A stretch of DNA of 45,564 nucleotides from Cysteiniphilum litorale (GTDB taxonomy: Bacteria; Pseudomonadota; Gammaproteobacteria; Francisellales; Francisellaceae), in NCBI RefSeq assembly GCF_003428165.1, contig NZ_QLIQ01000024.1, positions 1 to 45,564 on the forward strand, read 5' to 3'. The stretch's first letter is position 1; the number at the start of each line of letters is the position of its first letter. The notes beneath the pieces were generated by a model that was not told the DNA's origin, ran no database searches, and was given only the letters and a program-made list of their open reading frames with translations. Below are positions 8,736-19,059 of the stretch, piece after piece. The translations under genes and the position numbers were made by a program.

Positions 8736-9590
8736 ATGCGTAATCAAAAGAAGCAAAACAACCAAAATAACCAAAATAATCGAAATCCTAAATCAAATAG
8801 TGATCATAAAGACAAGCTGCAGAAACTCTTAGCGTTAGCAGGTCTTGGTTCACGGCGCAAGATGGAGGAGAAAATTCTCGCAGGACGTGTGAGTGTTAAT
8901 GGTAAAGTCGCTCAAATTGGCGATCGTGCGTCATTTGATGATAAGATCATTGTCGATGGCAAACCATTACGTAACCAAGCAGTTGTATTGTCGCGTCCGC
9001 GAGTGATTATTTATAATAAGCCAGATGGCGAGATCTGCACAAAGAGTGATCCTGAAGGACGTAAAACAGTATTTGATGCCTTGCCAAGATTGAAAATTGG
9101 GCGTTGGATTATGGTTGGGCGTTTGGATATTAATACCACGGGATTATTATTATTTACCACTGATGGTGAACTTGCCAATCGTTTAATGCATCCATCGTAT
9201 GAAGTTGAGCGTGAGTATGCCGTTCGCTTATTTGGTGATATTGAAGATAGCGTAATCGAGCAGCTTAAAATGGGTATTATGCTTGACGATGGTGAGGCTA
9301 AGTTTAGTAGTGTGCGCTTTGTAGGTGGCGAGGGTATAAACAAATGGTATCATGTGACCTTGTCAGAGGGTCGAAATCGTGAAGTAAGACGAATGTTTGA
9401 AGCTGTTGGCGTGCAAATAAGCCGTTTAACGCGTGTGCGTTATGGCAATCTTACTTTACCTAGGTATTTAAGTGCTGGTAAATCAGAAGAACTCAGTCCG
9501 CAGGATGTTAATGCTTTGCGCCAAAGTGTTCAAATGAGACGTTTTTATTTCCCTAAGAGTCTATTGGATAAATTAGACCGTAAGCGTTAA
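8736..9590 (+). CDS. rluB: RluB/RsuA-family 23S rRNA pseudouridine synthase
   Basis: Pseudouridine synthase that in E. coli forms pseudouridine 2605 in 23S rRNA. It has 284 residues. After an Asn/Lys-rich basic tail (1-25), an S4 RNA-binding domain covers about 29-90 (LQKLLALAGLGSRRKMEEKI). The catalytic domain has GRLDINTTGLLLFTTDG with catalytic Asp131, and EGRNREVRRMFEAVG further on. The ribosome-binding site is poor, so the exact start is not certain. It lies 28 nt after the hydrolase-patatin gene and 2 nt before the methyltransferase. RluE/RluF/RsuA paralogues share these motifs; the long basic N-terminus and overall fit favour RluB. Confidence 0.88.
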   Translation: MRNQKKQNNQNNQNNRNPKSNSDHKDKLQKLLALAGLGSRRKMEEKILAGRVSVNGKVAQIGDRASFDDKIIVDGKPLRNQAVVLSRPRVIIYNKPDGEICTKSDPEGRKTVFDALPRLKIGRWIMVGRLDINTTGLLLFTTDGELANRLMHPSYEVEREYAVRLFGDIEDSVIEQLKMGIMLDDGEAKFSSVRFVGGEGINKWYHVTLSEGRNREVRRMFEAVGVQISRLTRVRYGNLTLPRYLSAGKSEELSPQDVNALRQSVQMRRFYFPKSLLDKLDRKR

Positions 9591-9592
9591 TC

Positions 9593-10774
9593 ATGAATCA
9601 AACAACTCTGCCAGAATTAAATTCAGATGAGCGTTTGCGTGTGGCAGAAATGTATGCTCATATTGCCAAGGTCATTGCTAACAATAAATCACCCATTAGT
9701 TTTAAACGCTTTATGCAAGAGGCGCTATATGCGCCAAATTTAGGGTATTACACGGCGAATAAACCAAAGCTTGGTGAGTCCGGTGATTTTATGACAGCAC
9801 CGATGAGCTCAAGCCTTTTTGGGCAAACCTTTGCCATACAATTTGCGGATATCTTGCCAAAACTTGGTGACAATCCTGTCATTGTTGAATTTGGTGCAGG
9901 TACGGGAAAATTTGCTTTGGATTGTTTGCAAAAGCTTACGTCTCTTAATGCTTTGCCTCATGCTTATTATATTATTGAGCTAAGTCCTGATTTGAAGCTT
10001 GAGCAACAGAGTTTATTAAAGTCAATAGGGGACTATTATCAACATATTCATTGGTTGGATAAATTGCCCACAGAAAAGCTTAATGCGATTGTCTTTGCCA
10101 ATGAGGTGATTGATGCCATGCCGGTTGAATTGATCTCTATTAAGGGTAAAGCAGCAAAACGCATGATGGTCGATCAGCAACAAGATCAATTTATCTGGTG
10201 TGATCAAGAGATTACTGATCCGTTATTAGCAGCCGCGATTAAGCGTTTACCATTAGAAAATTTGCTATTTATTAATGGTTATCAAACAGAAATTAATCTA
10301 TGGATCGAGCCGTGGTTAACATCAATTCACAGCGTGTTAAATCGCGGTGTGGTTTTTATCTGTGATTATGGTTATCAACGTGATTTGTATTACAGCAGTG
10401 CGCGTATTAAAGGCACATTGCAATGCTACTTCAAGCATCATGTGCATGATAATCCGTTGATTTACACTGGTGTGCAAGATATCACGGCACATGTTGATTT
10501 TACGACTGTTGCCGAATGCGCTGAAAGCCTTGGCTTTGTGCTTGATGGTTTTGCCACACAAGGCAGTTTTTTAAGCCAAGCAGGGATTATGTGTGCTTAT
10601 GAAAAGCAGCAAACAGATTTAAATGAAAAAGAGAAATTACGATTAAATCAAGAATTGAAATTACTGACACTAAGCACTGAGTTAGCTGAGAATTTTAAAG
10701 TCATGGCGTTATCTGTTGACTATGATGATGTGATTGAAGCATTTGATGATATTGATGTAAGTTATTTATTGTGA
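9593..10774 (+). CDS. MidA/NDUFAF7-family SAM-dependent methyltransferase
   Basis: Predicted class I methyltransferase of the DUF185 family, 393 residues. The SAM-binding glycine motif is at 98-105 (VEFGAGTGKF). The N-terminal ISFKRFMQEALYAPNLGYY and GDFMTAPMSSSLFGQ segments are typical of the family, as is FANEVIDAMPVE. The mitochondrial relative NDUFAF7 dimethylates an arginine of complex I subunit NDUFS2; the bacterial target is not established. The ATG lies 2 nt after the rluB stop, which suggests cotranscription and possibly translational coupling. Confidence 0.88.
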   Translation: MNQTTLPELNSDERLRVAEMYAHIAKVIANNKSPISFKRFMQEALYAPNLGYYTANKPKLGESGDFMTAPMSSSLFGQTFAIQFADILPKLGDNPVIVEFGAGTGKFALDCLQKLTSLNALPHAYYIIELSPDLKLEQQSLLKSIGDYYQHIHWLDKLPTEKLNAIVFANEVIDAMPVELISIKGKAAKRMMVDQQQDQFIWCDQEITDPLLAAAIKRLPLENLLFINGYQTEINLWIEPWLTSIHSVLNRGVVFICDYGYQRDLYYSSARIKGTLQCYFKHHVHDNPLIYTGVQDITAHVDFTTVAECAESLGFVLDGFATQGSFLSQAGIMCAYEKQQTDLNEKEKLRLNQELKLLTLSTELAENFKVMALSVDYDDVIEAFDDIDVSYLL

Positions 10775-10811
10775 AATATGTAAAAGATATAAAAGTTAAA
10801 GGAGTTGTAAA

Positions 10812-12203
10812 TTGTTTAAAGAAAATGCATTAACATCTGAGCATATTTTTAGAGCGTATGATATTCGTGGGACTTATCCTGAAGATCTAAATGAGAACGT
10901 TGTGTTTAATATCGGTGTAGCATTCGCGCAACAAGCACGTCTACACGGTGAACAAAAGGTCTTTATCGCGCGTGATGGTCGTTTATCAGGCCCAACCTTA
11001 TTAAAGTCATTAGCGGAAGGGTTGCAAGCCGGAGGCTGTGATGTGATTGATGTTGGAGCGGTGCCGACACCTGTACTTTACTTTGCTGCTAAAACACAAG
11101 GCAATGGTACCGGGATTATGTTGACAGGGAGTCATAATCCCGCGAATTACAATGGTCTTAAAATGATGATTGGCGGGCACACCTTAGCACAAGATGATAT
11201 TCAAGTATTAAAAAAAATCATTATAAAGGGTGAAGCAAAAGACGATACAGTGGGTACTTATCAATCACTTGCGATTGATGATAAGTATATTGACTATATT
11301 GCCAAACAAGAAAAGCTCGCTAAACCGTTAAAAATTGTGATTGATGCAGGTAATGGTATCACAGGTGAAATTGCTCCTAAATTGTTTAGAAAGCTAGGAT
11401 GCGAAGTCATTGAGCTATTTTGTGAGATTGATGGTACATTCCCGAATCATCATCCTGATCCAAGTAAGCCTGCTAATTTAAAAGACCTTATCGCTGCGGT
11501 TAAAACACACAATGCTGATGTTGGTCTGGCTTTTGATGGTGATGGTGATCGCTTAGGTGTGATCACACCTAAGGGTGAGAATATCTTCCCAGATCGTCAG
11601 TTGATGCTTTATGCCGAAGATGTATTAAAGGCACATCCACAAGCGACCATCTTGTTTGATGTTAAGTGCACTAAGAATCTTGCAAGCTTTGTTGAGAACC
11701 TAGGTGGTAAACCGATTATGTCACAAACAGGACATGCGCTGATTAAAAAGAAAATCAAAGAAACGGGTGCTGAGCTTGCAGGTGAGATGAGTGGGCATAC
11801 GTTCTTTAATGATCGCTGGCTTGGCTTTGATGATGGATTATACACGGGTGTCAGATTATTAGACATTCTGGCAAGTAGTGATGCGTCTCTAGATCAAATA
11901 TTTGCACGTATTCCACAAAGTATCAATACCCCTGAGATCAATATTGAAGTCACCGAAGAACAAAAATTTGCGGTGGTTGATAGCTTAGTGAAGCAGGCAG
12001 ATACAAAGTTCAATAATGCAAAAGTCATTACCATTGATGGTGTGCGTGTTGAGTTTAAAGATGGCTGGGGATTGGTTCGCGCATCAAACACCACACCATG
12101 CTTAGTCTTGCGTTTTGAGGCAGATAGCGAAGAAGCGCTAGCGCGCATTAAAGATGATTTTAGCCAGTGGGTTGAGTCGGTTATAAATACCTGTGCCGTA
12201 TGA
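10812..12203 (+). CDS. Phosphomannomutase/phosphoglucomutase (AlgC-like)
   Basis: Alpha-D-phosphohexomutase interconverting hexose 6- and 1-phosphates for surface polysaccharide precursors. It has 463 residues, the same size as Pseudomonas AlgC. The catalytic phosphoserine is S107 in LTGSHNP. The metal-binding loop is DGDGDRLG, the sugar-specificity loop GEMSGHTFF, and the phosphate-binding loop RASNTTPCL. All four domain signatures are present. The start is TTG at 10812, supported by AAAGGAG 7 nt upstream and by the IFRAYDIRGTYPEDL start typical of the family. Whether it prefers mannose or glucose phosphates cannot be read from the sequence. Confidence 0.94.
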   Translation: MFKENALTSEHIFRAYDIRGTYPEDLNENVVFNIGVAFAQQARLHGEQKVFIARDGRLSGPTLLKSLAEGLQAGGCDVIDVGAVPTPVLYFAAKTQGNGTGIMLTGSHNPANYNGLKMMIGGHTLAQDDIQVLKKIIIKGEAKDDTVGTYQSLAIDDKYIDYIAKQEKLAKPLKIVIDAGNGITGEIAPKLFRKLGCEVIELFCEIDGTFPNHHPDPSKPANLKDLIAAVKTHNADVGLAFDGDGDRLGVITPKGENIFPDRQLMLYAEDVLKAHPQATILFDVKCTKNLASFVENLGGKPIMSQTGHALIKKKIKETGAELAGEMSGHTFFNDRWLGFDDGLYTGVRLLDILASSDASLDQIFARIPQSINTPEINIEVTEEQKFAVVDSLVKQADTKFNNAKVITIDGVRVEFKDGWGLVRASNTTPCLVLRFEADSEEALARIKDDFSQWVESVINTCAV

Positions 12204-12239
12204 TCTACCTGATAGTTTTATACCGTTCATAAATCATTT

Positions 12240-12255
12240 AGTAACTGGAGTTACT
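12240..12255. promoter_or_regulatory. Short inverted repeat upstream of dacB
   Basis: AGTAACT and AGTTACT form perfect 7-bp arms around GG. The site lies 25 nt before the dacB start, just upstream of its ribosome-binding site. It could be an operator or a minor mRNA hairpin; the evidence is only the symmetry and position. Confidence 0.3.
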
Positions 12256-12280
12256 TGGAAAAAACATAAGGAGCACGTGT

Positions 12281-13675
12281 ATGCGTGTGATATTCACAAT
12301 AATTTTAGCTGTTGCTGCAACACAGTTAAGTCCTGCTAATACTCAGCTTGAGAGAACACTAACTTCAGCCATTAGTAGTTATCATTTAGAGAGTGCATTG
12401 GTTGCGGTAAAAGTGATTAATGCAAAAGAGGGTAAAACGTTACTAGCATTCAATAGTCAAAAAAACATAATGCCAGCAAGTAATGCCAAGCTTTTGACAG
12501 CGGCAGCGGCATTGCTAAGCTTGGGGCAAAATTATCAATATAAAACGAAACTTTATTATGATCGTAAAGATCAAAAAGGCGTTGATAATGTATATATTGA
12601 TTTATCCGGTGACCCGAGTTTGACATCTGAAGCATTGGCAGCGTTGCTTCAGGGTCTTTCGCAGCATCATATTAAATCAATCGCGGGGAATGTTTATCTC
12701 ATAAATCAACAATTTCAAGGACGTGATTATCCAATTAATCAAAGTCAAAGTGATAGTGTGTTTGGCTTTGGCGCGCAAAGCTCGGCATATACTTTGAATG
12801 AAAACCAAGTGGTTTTAAAGCTTCAATCTCACGAAAATTATTTCAAGGTGGACAAGCTTGGTGGCGAGACAATAGATTATGACAATAAGCTGTTAGCCGC
12901 TGACGATAATATGCTTAAAACGTGCCAGTTTAATGCAAGTATGACTGCGCAAAATAAGCTTATTTTAGCAGGTTGTTTGCCAAAAGGAGATTTCACCTTT
13001 AAATTTGCGATTACCAACCCTCACAAAATGTTTGAGAAAGTGTTGAAACAGCAACTTAAAAAGCAGGATGTGGGTTTCAAAGGTAGTATCAAAGAAATCA
13101 ATGGTAAACCCGCTAACCTTAAACTTATCAATCTGCATAATTCGCCTGATTTATCTGCTTTGCTTAAGCATATGCTTGTGCTTTCTGATAATCTTTATGC
13201 GCAAAGCTTGTTAAGAACTTTAGGTTATAAAATATATCAAGTGGGCAGTCTTGTCAGTGGTAAAAATGCCATGTTTGAGATTTTGCATAAAAAGCTTGCA
13301 CTTGATACTAATAATATTCAGTTGGAAGATGGTGCGGGTATGTCCGAAAGTGATCTATTAAATGCTGATTTTATTGTTGATTTGCTTTATAAAATGCAAT
13401 CACAGAAAAGCTTCAGTATTTTTAAAATGTCACTTCCAGTCTATGGACAATCAGGCACTTTAAAATGGCGTAATAATCAAGAACTGGTGGGTAAAGTCTT
13501 TGCCAAAACAGGCTCAGGAACAACATCTATAGCGTTATCTGGTTATATCAAAGCGCAGGATGGTCAGCAATATGTATTCTCGATCTTGATTGGAAATCTA
13601 CTTGCATCACAGAAAAAGCAAGCGCTACAGTTACAAGACGATATCTTGCAAACGCTGTATCTATCTAAACAGTGA
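12281..13675 (+). CDS. dacB: D-alanyl-D-alanine carboxypeptidase/endopeptidase (PBP4)
   Basis: Periplasmic class C penicillin-binding protein that trims or opens peptidoglycan cross-links. It has 464 residues (E. coli DacB 477). A short signal peptide covers about 1-20. The three penicillin-fold motifs are intact: SxxK at S67-K70 (PASNAKLL), SxN at S302-N304 (LSDNLYAQS) and KTG at K409-G411 (FAKTGSG). The long insertion between SxxK and SxN that defines this class is present. AAGGAG lies 7 nt before the ATG. The 210 nt that follow, up to dedA, show no clear terminator or other gene. Confidence 0.95.
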   Translation: MRVIFTIILAVAATQLSPANTQLERTLTSAISSYHLESALVAVKVINAKEGKTLLAFNSQKNIMPASNAKLLTAAAALLSLGQNYQYKTKLYYDRKDQKGVDNVYIDLSGDPSLTSEALAALLQGLSQHHIKSIAGNVYLINQQFQGRDYPINQSQSDSVFGFGAQSSAYTLNENQVVLKLQSHENYFKVDKLGGETIDYDNKLLAADDNMLKTCQFNASMTAQNKLILAGCLPKGDFTFKFAITNPHKMFEKVLKQQLKKQDVGFKGSIKEINGKPANLKLINLHNSPDLSALLKHMLVLSDNLYAQSLLRTLGYKIYQVGSLVSGKNAMFEILHKKLALDTNNIQLEDGAGMSESDLLNADFIVDLLYKMQSQKSFSIFKMSLPVYGQSGTLKWRNNQELVGKVFAKTGSGTTSIALSGYIKAQDGQQYVFSILIGNLLASQKKQALQLQDDILQTLYLSKQ

Positions 13676-13885
13676 AAATTTGACGCCTTTTAAGGGCAAG
13701 TTTAACAAAATTAAGATCTTGTTTCTGTCTTAACTTTGCTAAACACCCTATCCTCCCCCCAGAGTATCGTAAATGGTATATTAGCTTTCTTTGAACTTGC
13801 TAAGATGGGGTTAGATTATCAATAATCTGTTAATTAATAAACATACCGAATCATACAAAATGTATTGCGCCTGAAGTGGGTGAAG

Positions 13886-14539
13886 TTAATTGCTCTTTTG
13901 TTTTTTAAGTGAGCGACGCTTTTTAATTATTTCAATAATTGCAGGCATGATTGAAACAAGAATAATCGCAATAACAAGGTAGCTGAAGTTTTCTTGCATA
14001 AACGGAATATTACTAAAGAAATAGCCAAGATAGGTGATTGATCCGACCCAAATAAATGCGGCAATAACACTTAAAGTGATAAAGCGACGATAGGGCATCT
14101 CACCCATGCCAGCAGCAAATGGCGTGAAGGTGCGAATGATTGGCACAAAACGCGCGATAATAATGGCTTTGGCACCATATTTCTCAAAAAACTGATGGGT
14201 TTTTTCAAGATGAGAGGTTTTAAGAATTTTAGCATCAGGCTTAAAAAGCTTCTCACCAAATAAATGACCCACCCAATAGTTGACGTTATCACCCAAAATT
14301 GCAGCAAACGCTAAGACAAACACCATTAAATGAACATTTAGATTGGTGGTTGCGGTAATAATGCCAACGGCAAATAACAAAGAATCGCCGGGCAAAAAAG
14401 GCATAATCACCAAGCCGGTCTCGCAAAAAATAATCAAAAATAACAGCGCATAAGTCCAAAGACCAAAGGTGTTAACCAGTGTGTTCATATGAACATTTAG
14501 GTTGAGTACAAAGTCAACAAGGTAGTGTATCAAATCCAT
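13886..14539 (-). CDS. DedA-family membrane protein
   Basis: Inner-membrane protein of the DedA/SNARE-associated family, linked in other bacteria to lipid flipping (undecaprenyl phosphate or phosphatidylethanolamine) and membrane homeostasis. From the ATG at 14539 it has 217 residues, the usual length. FCETGLVIMPFLPGDSLLF near the N-terminus and ARFVPIIRTFTPFAAGMGEM are the family signatures, with several membrane spans and a basic C-terminal tail. A longer frame reaches 14731, but a TATAAT at 14582-14587 and a GAGAAGG about 13 nt upstream both favour 14539. It lies downstream of purL on the same strand, with its own probable promoter. Confidence 0.9.
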   Translation of the reverse strand: MDLIHYLVDFVLNLNVHMNTLVNTFGLWTYALLFLIIFCETGLVIMPFLPGDSLLFAVGIITATTNLNVHLMVFVLAFAAILGDNVNYWVGHLFGEKLFKPDAKILKTSHLEKTHQFFEKYGAKAIIIARFVPIIRTFTPFAAGMGEMPYRRFITLSVIAAFIWVGSITYLGYFFSNIPFMQENFSYLVIAIILVSIMPAIIEIIKKRRSLKKQKSN

Positions 14540-14581
14540 AAAACAGCGAAGGCCTTCTCTTAGCAAAATTAAGTTGGCTGC

Positions 14582-14587
14582 ATTATA
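14582..14587 (-). promoter_or_regulatory. -10 box (TATAAT) of the dedA promoter
   Basis: Reading the minus strand, a perfect TATAAT lies 43-48 nt before the dedA ATG at 14539. No good -35 is visible at 16-18 nt. The implied leader is about 36 nt. Confidence 0.5.
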
Positions 14588-14706
14588 ACGAGAGATTGCT
14601 AGAGGGGCTATGAAAACCTTATTAACTATAAGGGATAATAAATAGCTGATAAATAATTGATTCTTTTCTAGACTCAATAGTGTGTTTTTCAGATATAAAG
14701 GAATAG

Positions 14707-14817
14707 ATGATGAATTTACTAATGAAATCAATAGCGTTACTCATGGTAATTGGGTTTGCTAGCTCAAGTTTACCCAACCCATCTGCGCGCATTCATAAAC
14801 AAGCGCATCCATGGTGA
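14707..14817 (+). CDS. Short signal-peptide-like ORF (uncertain)
   Basis: A 36-codon plus-strand frame beginning with two ATG codons, 4 nt after AAAGGA (14697-14702). The start [20 protein letters not shown] looks like a secretion signal (basic residue, hydrophobic core, small residues), followed by a short polar tail and TGA. Its 3' part lies antisense to the last codons of purL. It could be a tiny secreted peptide, the decayed start of a lost exported protein, or chance. I see no homologue. Confidence 0.25.
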   Translation: MMNLLMKSIALLMVIGFASSSLPNPSARIHKQAHPW

Positions 14818-17800
14818 GTATTCAATATCTTTATTCTTCCAATCCGCGGGATACCATGACATTTGAGCGAGCCTAAAGGCGCGCTCTGGATGTGGCATCA
14901 TAATGGTTGCACGTCCATCAAGTGATGTGAAACTCGTGAAGCCACCCTCTGAGCCATTTGGATTTAATGGATAATGCTCAGTTGGTTTACTGTGGCTGTC
15001 GATATAGCGCATGGCTGTTTGCTCATTGGTAATTAAATGCTGTAAGTCATCTTGATGCTGAAATTGCGTACGTCCTTCACCATGAGAGACAACAATAGGC
15101 ATCTTTAAGCCTGCCATATCTTCAAAGATAATCGATGGTGTTTTTAATACTTCGACCATTGATAAACGACCTTCAAATTGCTCAGAAAGGTTGCGCACAA
15201 AGCGTGGCCAGTGCGTAGCTCCTGGAATAATATCCTTTAGTTGTGATAGCATTTGACAGCCATTACACATGCCAACAGTAAAGGTATCCGTGCGTGCGAA
15301 AAATTGCGCAAATTGTTCTAAAAGCGTTGTGTCAAATAAAATAGACTTTGCCCAACCGCCACCGGCTCCTAACACATCACCATATGAGAAACCACCACAT
15401 GCGGCTAGCCCTTTAAAGTCATTAAGATTAATGCGCTTATTTTGCAAATCCGTCATATGCACATCAATGGCATCAAAGCCACTTAAGGTAAAGGCTGCTG
15501 CCATCTCATTATTACTATTGACCCCTTGTTCGCGTAAAATTGCTACTTTGGGTTTGCTATCAAGATTAAGATAAGGGCTAGCAATATTCTCTTTGCAATT
15601 AAACGAAACTTGGGCAAAAAGACCATGATCGTTATGACCATTAATCAAATCATGCTCTTGATCAGCGCACTGTGCATTATCACGCATGCGTTGAATCTGA
15701 TAAGAAGTTTCAGACCAAAGTGTTTGCAGCTCAGCGCGTGTCATGCAGAAGACTTCATCAATATCGTGACTAATAATGAGCTTGGCATCATCAGTTGAAG
15801 TATTAGGTCGCCCAATCGCGTGGGCTTTTAACTGGAAGCTTGCAAGGACTTGCATTACGATGCTGCGATCAGTGTTTCTTACTTGAATCACTGCACCTAG
15901 CTCTTCATTAAAGAGTGCGGCATGAACATCATCACCAAGCGCATCGATATCAATATCTAAGCCACACTTAGCGGCAAACATCATCTCACACAGCGTAGTA
16001 AATAAACCACCATCTGAGCGATCATGGTAAGCGCAAATCTTATCATCTTTAACCAATTGATGGATGGCGGCAAAAAAGCTTTGCAAAAGCTCAGGTTCAA
16101 TATCAGGTGTTTCATTGCCAAGCTCATTATAACTTTGCGCAAATGATGAGCCGCCTAAACGATTTTTACCTACACCTAGATCGATAAAAATAAGGTCAGT
16201 CTCAAATGCTAAGCGTAATTGTGGGGTTAATGTGCGACGAATATCCTGCACAGGGGCAAAAGCAGTAGCAACAAGAGAGACAGGGGAGGTTACTGATTTT
16301 TCTTGATTGTCATTATCATGCCATTTGGTTTTCATCGATAATGAGTCTTTGCCAACAGGAATCGTTAGATCAAGTGCTGGACAAAACTCCATGCCAGCGG
16401 TTTTAACCATCTCATAAAGTCTGGCATCTTCACCAGAATGCGAGCATGCTGCCATCCAGTTGGCGGAAAGTTTGACATCAGATAAGTGATAGATGTACGC
16501 AGCAGCAATATTGGTAATCGCCTCACCAATAGTGATTCTAGCAGCAGCAGCTGGGTTCATCATCGCTAGCGTTGGTCGCTCGCCCATTGCCATTGCCTCG
16601 CCATGATAATCTGTGAAGCTTGCTGCAGTTACGGCAACGTCAGCTACAGGCACTTGCCATGGACCAACCATTTGATCGCGTTGCGTCATCCCACCAACTG
16701 TGCGATCACCAATGGTAATTAGAAATTTCTTACTACCAACGGCGGGTAAACGTAAAATGCGCTTAACGGCATCTTGTAAATCGATATCACTATAATCCCA
16801 ATTACTATAGGCATTGGCAGTTGTGGTCACATTTTTCAATGTTTTGGGTGCTTTACCTAATAACAGTGATAATGGCATGTGAATCGGATCAATTCTCGAA
16901 TTATCATCTTTTAAAATCAAAACTTGTTCTTCAGTGGCTTCACCAACAATGCTATAAGGGCAACGCTCGCGCTTGGCAATGTTATCAAAGGTAGCTAAAT
17001 CATTCTCAGCAATAGCAAGTACATAGCGCTCTTGTGATTCATTACACCAGATTTCTAGGGGTGATAAACCTTTTTCAGCCACTTGAATTTTATTAAGATC
17101 AAAGATAGCACCACGCTCGCAGTCGGCAACTAGCTCAGGTAATGCATTGGATAAACCGCCCGCACCAACATCATGAATGCTAATGATTGGGTTATTAAGT
17201 CCCATTGACCAACAGCTATCAATCACTTCCTGTGCGCGACGTTCAATCTCGGCATTATCACGTTGCACAGAGGCGAAATCAAGATCCTCATTAGAGTGCC
17301 CAGAGTTAACGGAAGAGGCAGCCCCTCCGCCTAGACCAATCAGCATCCCAGGGCCTCCTAAAACGATAATTTTGGCACCGACAGGAATTTTACGTTTTTC
17401 GATATGTTCTTCTTTGATATTGCCATAGCCACCAGCGATCATAATCGGTTTGTGATAGCCCCAGACTTCACCATTTACGTTTTGCTCAAAACTGCGAAAA
17501 TACCCGCATAGATTAGGACGCCCAAACTCATTGTTAAAAGCAGCGCCCCCAAGAGGTGCTTCAATCATAATATCTAATGCCGAGGCAATGCGCTCTGGTT
17601 TGCCGTAAGGGGTTTCCCACGGCTGGATATCATGAGGAATATTTAAGTTAGAGACCGTATAACCCGTAAGTCCTGCTTTTGGTTTAGCACCTCGTCCTGT
17701 CGCACCCTCATCACGGATCTCGCCACCGGCTCCTGTGGCAGCGCCTGGATGCGGAGCAATAGCAGTTGGGTGATTATGTGTTTCAACCTTGATCTGAATA

Positions 17801-18660
17801 TGAATTGGTTCGCGTTTGAAATGATACAGTCCATTATCATCACGCTGCAAACGCTCAGCAGCATAACCGGCAATAACTGCGGCATTGTCGTGATAGGCTG
17901 AGAGGATATTTTCTTTGTGATGTTCATAGGTGTTTTTGATCATTGGAAATAGCCCAAGAGGCTGTGCTTGACCATCAATAATCCAATCAGCTCTGAAGAT
18001 TTTATGTCGACAATGCTCTGAGTTGGCTTGTGCAAACATCATCAGCTCTACATCATTAGGATCGCGATTAAGATTGATGAAACCATCATGCAAATAATCA
18101 ATTTCATCATCAGATAATGCCAAACCAAGCTCACGATTGATTTTCTCTAATGCGCTACGACCTTCACTTAATAGTGGAATGGTTTGCAGCGTGCCAACAG
18201 CGTGGGTGCTGATAAATGGATTGGTATCTGCAATTAAGAAGCTAACGGTTTGCATCATACGATCATGTAACTTAGCAGCTAATAGATTTAAATCGTTCTG
18301 TGCTAAGGATGATTGACTTTTTAAATAATAAACAATGCCGCGCTCAATACGTGTGACCTTATTCAATCCGCAATTGTGCGCAATATCCGTTGCCTTTGAT
18401 GACCACGGCGAGATTGTGCCTAAACGTGGTGTGATGATAATGACTTGCCCTTGTTTATCAGTAAGCTGCCCTTTATCACCATAATTTAATAAAGCTGAGA
18501 GTTTATTTAACTCATCGTCTTTTAATGCATCACTATGCTCAATAAAATGAATATATTCCGCTTGAACCATCTCAATACGAGGATCAATGTCCTGTAATTT
18601 AGCTAAGATTTTTTGTTGATCAAACGAAGATAATGCGTCATTGCCAAAAAGTTGTAACAT
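14770..18660 (-). CDS. purL: Phosphoribosylformylglycinamidine synthase (single-chain)
   Basis: Fourth step of purine synthesis: FGAR + ATP + glutamine to FGAM. It is the large gammaproteobacterial form: from the ATG at 18660 it has 1296 residues (E. coli 1295). The N-terminal domain includes [21 protein letters not shown]. The ATP-binding core has [19 protein letters not shown], and the PurM-like repeats follow. The C-terminal glutamine amidotransferase carries nucleophile Cys1132 in GMCNGCQML and the MPHPERAF His/Glu segment. The frame extends 18 codons upstream to a TTG, but GTGGAAAG directly before 18660 and alignment with the E. coli N-terminus support the shorter start. No PurR-type operator was recognised upstream. 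Confidence 0.97.
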   Translation of the reverse strand: MLQLFGNDALSSFDQQKILAKLQDIDPRIEMVQAEYIHFIEHSDALKDDELNKLSALLNYGDKGQLTDKQGQVIIITPRLGTISPWSSKATDIAHNCGLNKVTRIERGIVYYLKSQSSLAQNDLNLLAAKLHDRMMQTVSFLIADTNPFISTHAVGTLQTIPLLSEGRSALEKINRELGLALSDDEIDYLHDGFINLNRDPNDVELMMFAQANSEHCRHKIFRADWIIDGQAQPLGLFPMIKNTYEHHKENILSAYHDNAAVIAGYAAERLQRDDNGLYHFKREPIHIQIKVETHNHPTAIAPHPGAATGAGGEIRDEGATGRGAKPKAGLTGYTVSNLNIPHDIQPWETPYGKPERIASALDIMIEAPLGGAAFNNEFGRPNLCGYFRSFEQNVNGEVWGYHKPIMIAGGYGNIKEEHIEKRKIPVGAKIIVLGGPGMLIGLGGGAASSVNSGHSNEDLDFASVQRDNAEIERRAQEVIDSCWSMGLNNPIISIHDVGAGGLSNALPELVADCERGAIFDLNKIQVAEKGLSPLEIWCNESQERYVLAIAENDLATFDNIAKRERCPYSIVGEATEEQVLILKDDNSRIDPIHMPLSLLLGKAPKTLKNVTTTANAYSNWDYSDIDLQDAVKRILRLPAVGSKKFLITIGDRTVGGMTQRDQMVGPWQVPVADVAVTAASFTDYHGEAMAMGERPTLAMMNPAAAARITIGEAITNIAAAYIYHLSDVKLSANWMAACSHSGEDARLYEMVKTAGMEFCPALDLTIPVGKDSLSMKTKWHDNDNQEKSVTSPVSLVATAFAPVQDIRRTLTPQLRLAFETDLIFIDLGVGKNRLGGSSFAQSYNELGNETPDIEPELLQSFFAAIHQLVKDDKICAYHDRSDGGLFTTLCEMMFAAKCGLDIDIDALGDDVHAALFNEELGAVIQVRNTDRSIVMQVLASFQLKAHAIGRPNTSTDDAKLIISHDIDEVFCMTRAELQTLWSETSYQIQRMRDNAQCADQEHDLINGHNDHGLFAQVSFNCKENIASPYLNLDSKPKVAILREQGVNSNNEMAAAFTLSGFDAIDVHMTDLQNKRINLNDFKGLAACGGFSYGDVLGAGGGWAKSILFDTTLLEQFAQFFARTDTFTVGMCNGCQMLSQLKDIIPGATHWPRFVRNLSEQFEGRLSMVEVLKTPSIIFEDMAGLKMPIVVSHGEGRTQFQHQDDLQHLITNEQTAMRYIDSHSKPTEHYPLNPNGSEGGFTSFTSLDGRATIMMPHPERAFRLAQMSWYPADWKNKDIEYSPWMRLFMNARRWVG

Positions 18661-18818
18661 CTTTCCACTCGTGCAGAAGGTTTGTGTGCCCATATTCTGA
18701 TAGATTTGTTGCAATTTATAAAGTGTAAAATGTGACTTTATTTATGAGTTAGAGTGATAAGTGAACAATTTTTTTGTGATCATGACTATATTCTAGCCCA
18801 TGTTGATTATGTAAGCGT

Positions 18819-18950
18819 TGGCTGAGCATAAGTCGAAGCCTCTAGAAGCACGATTTCCCAAGCTTAGCCACCTCAACTGATGCTCAGTGCATCGCTTCGA
18901 CTTACGCCCAGGGTACGGTGAGCACTTGTAAGTGAATATTTAATCTTAGC
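18819..18950. repeat. Dispersed repeat, copy 1
   Basis: This copy lies in the 399-nt gap between purL and the GH5 gene. It starts GGCTGAGCATAAGTCGAAGC and near its end has GCTTCGACTTACGCCCAGGG, an imperfect inverted repeat. ACTGATGCTCAGTGCATCGC sits in between. The same blocks occur in the same order at 28401-28525, including the shared tail ending in a GAATATTTAA-type stretch. No open frame or transposase is inside. Confidence 0.75.
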
Positions 18951-19059
18951 CGCTGTTGTTTGTTATAAACTCGGGCTAAAAATAATATGAATTTGGGATG
19001 TGTTTGTATGTGTAAGGCGATATCATTTATGCGTTTAACTATAAAAAGGGGGATGAACT

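Noticed and set aside
14540-14731. N-terminal extension of DedA to 14731
   Set aside because: The extra 64 codons include the promoter -10 (TATAAT at 14582-14587), have no family similarity, and give an over-long protein; ATG at 14539 gives the usual 217 residues.
15269-15574. Plus-strand open frames inside purL and similar long frames opposite thrS, ligA, sucA and sdhA
   Set aside because: They lie fully inside well-supported genes on other frames, with no family similarity or ribosome-binding sites.
18661-18714. purL start at the upstream TTG (18714)
   Set aside because: No ribosome-binding site there; GTGGAAAG directly before the ATG at 18660 and the match to the E. coli N-terminus and length favour 18660.
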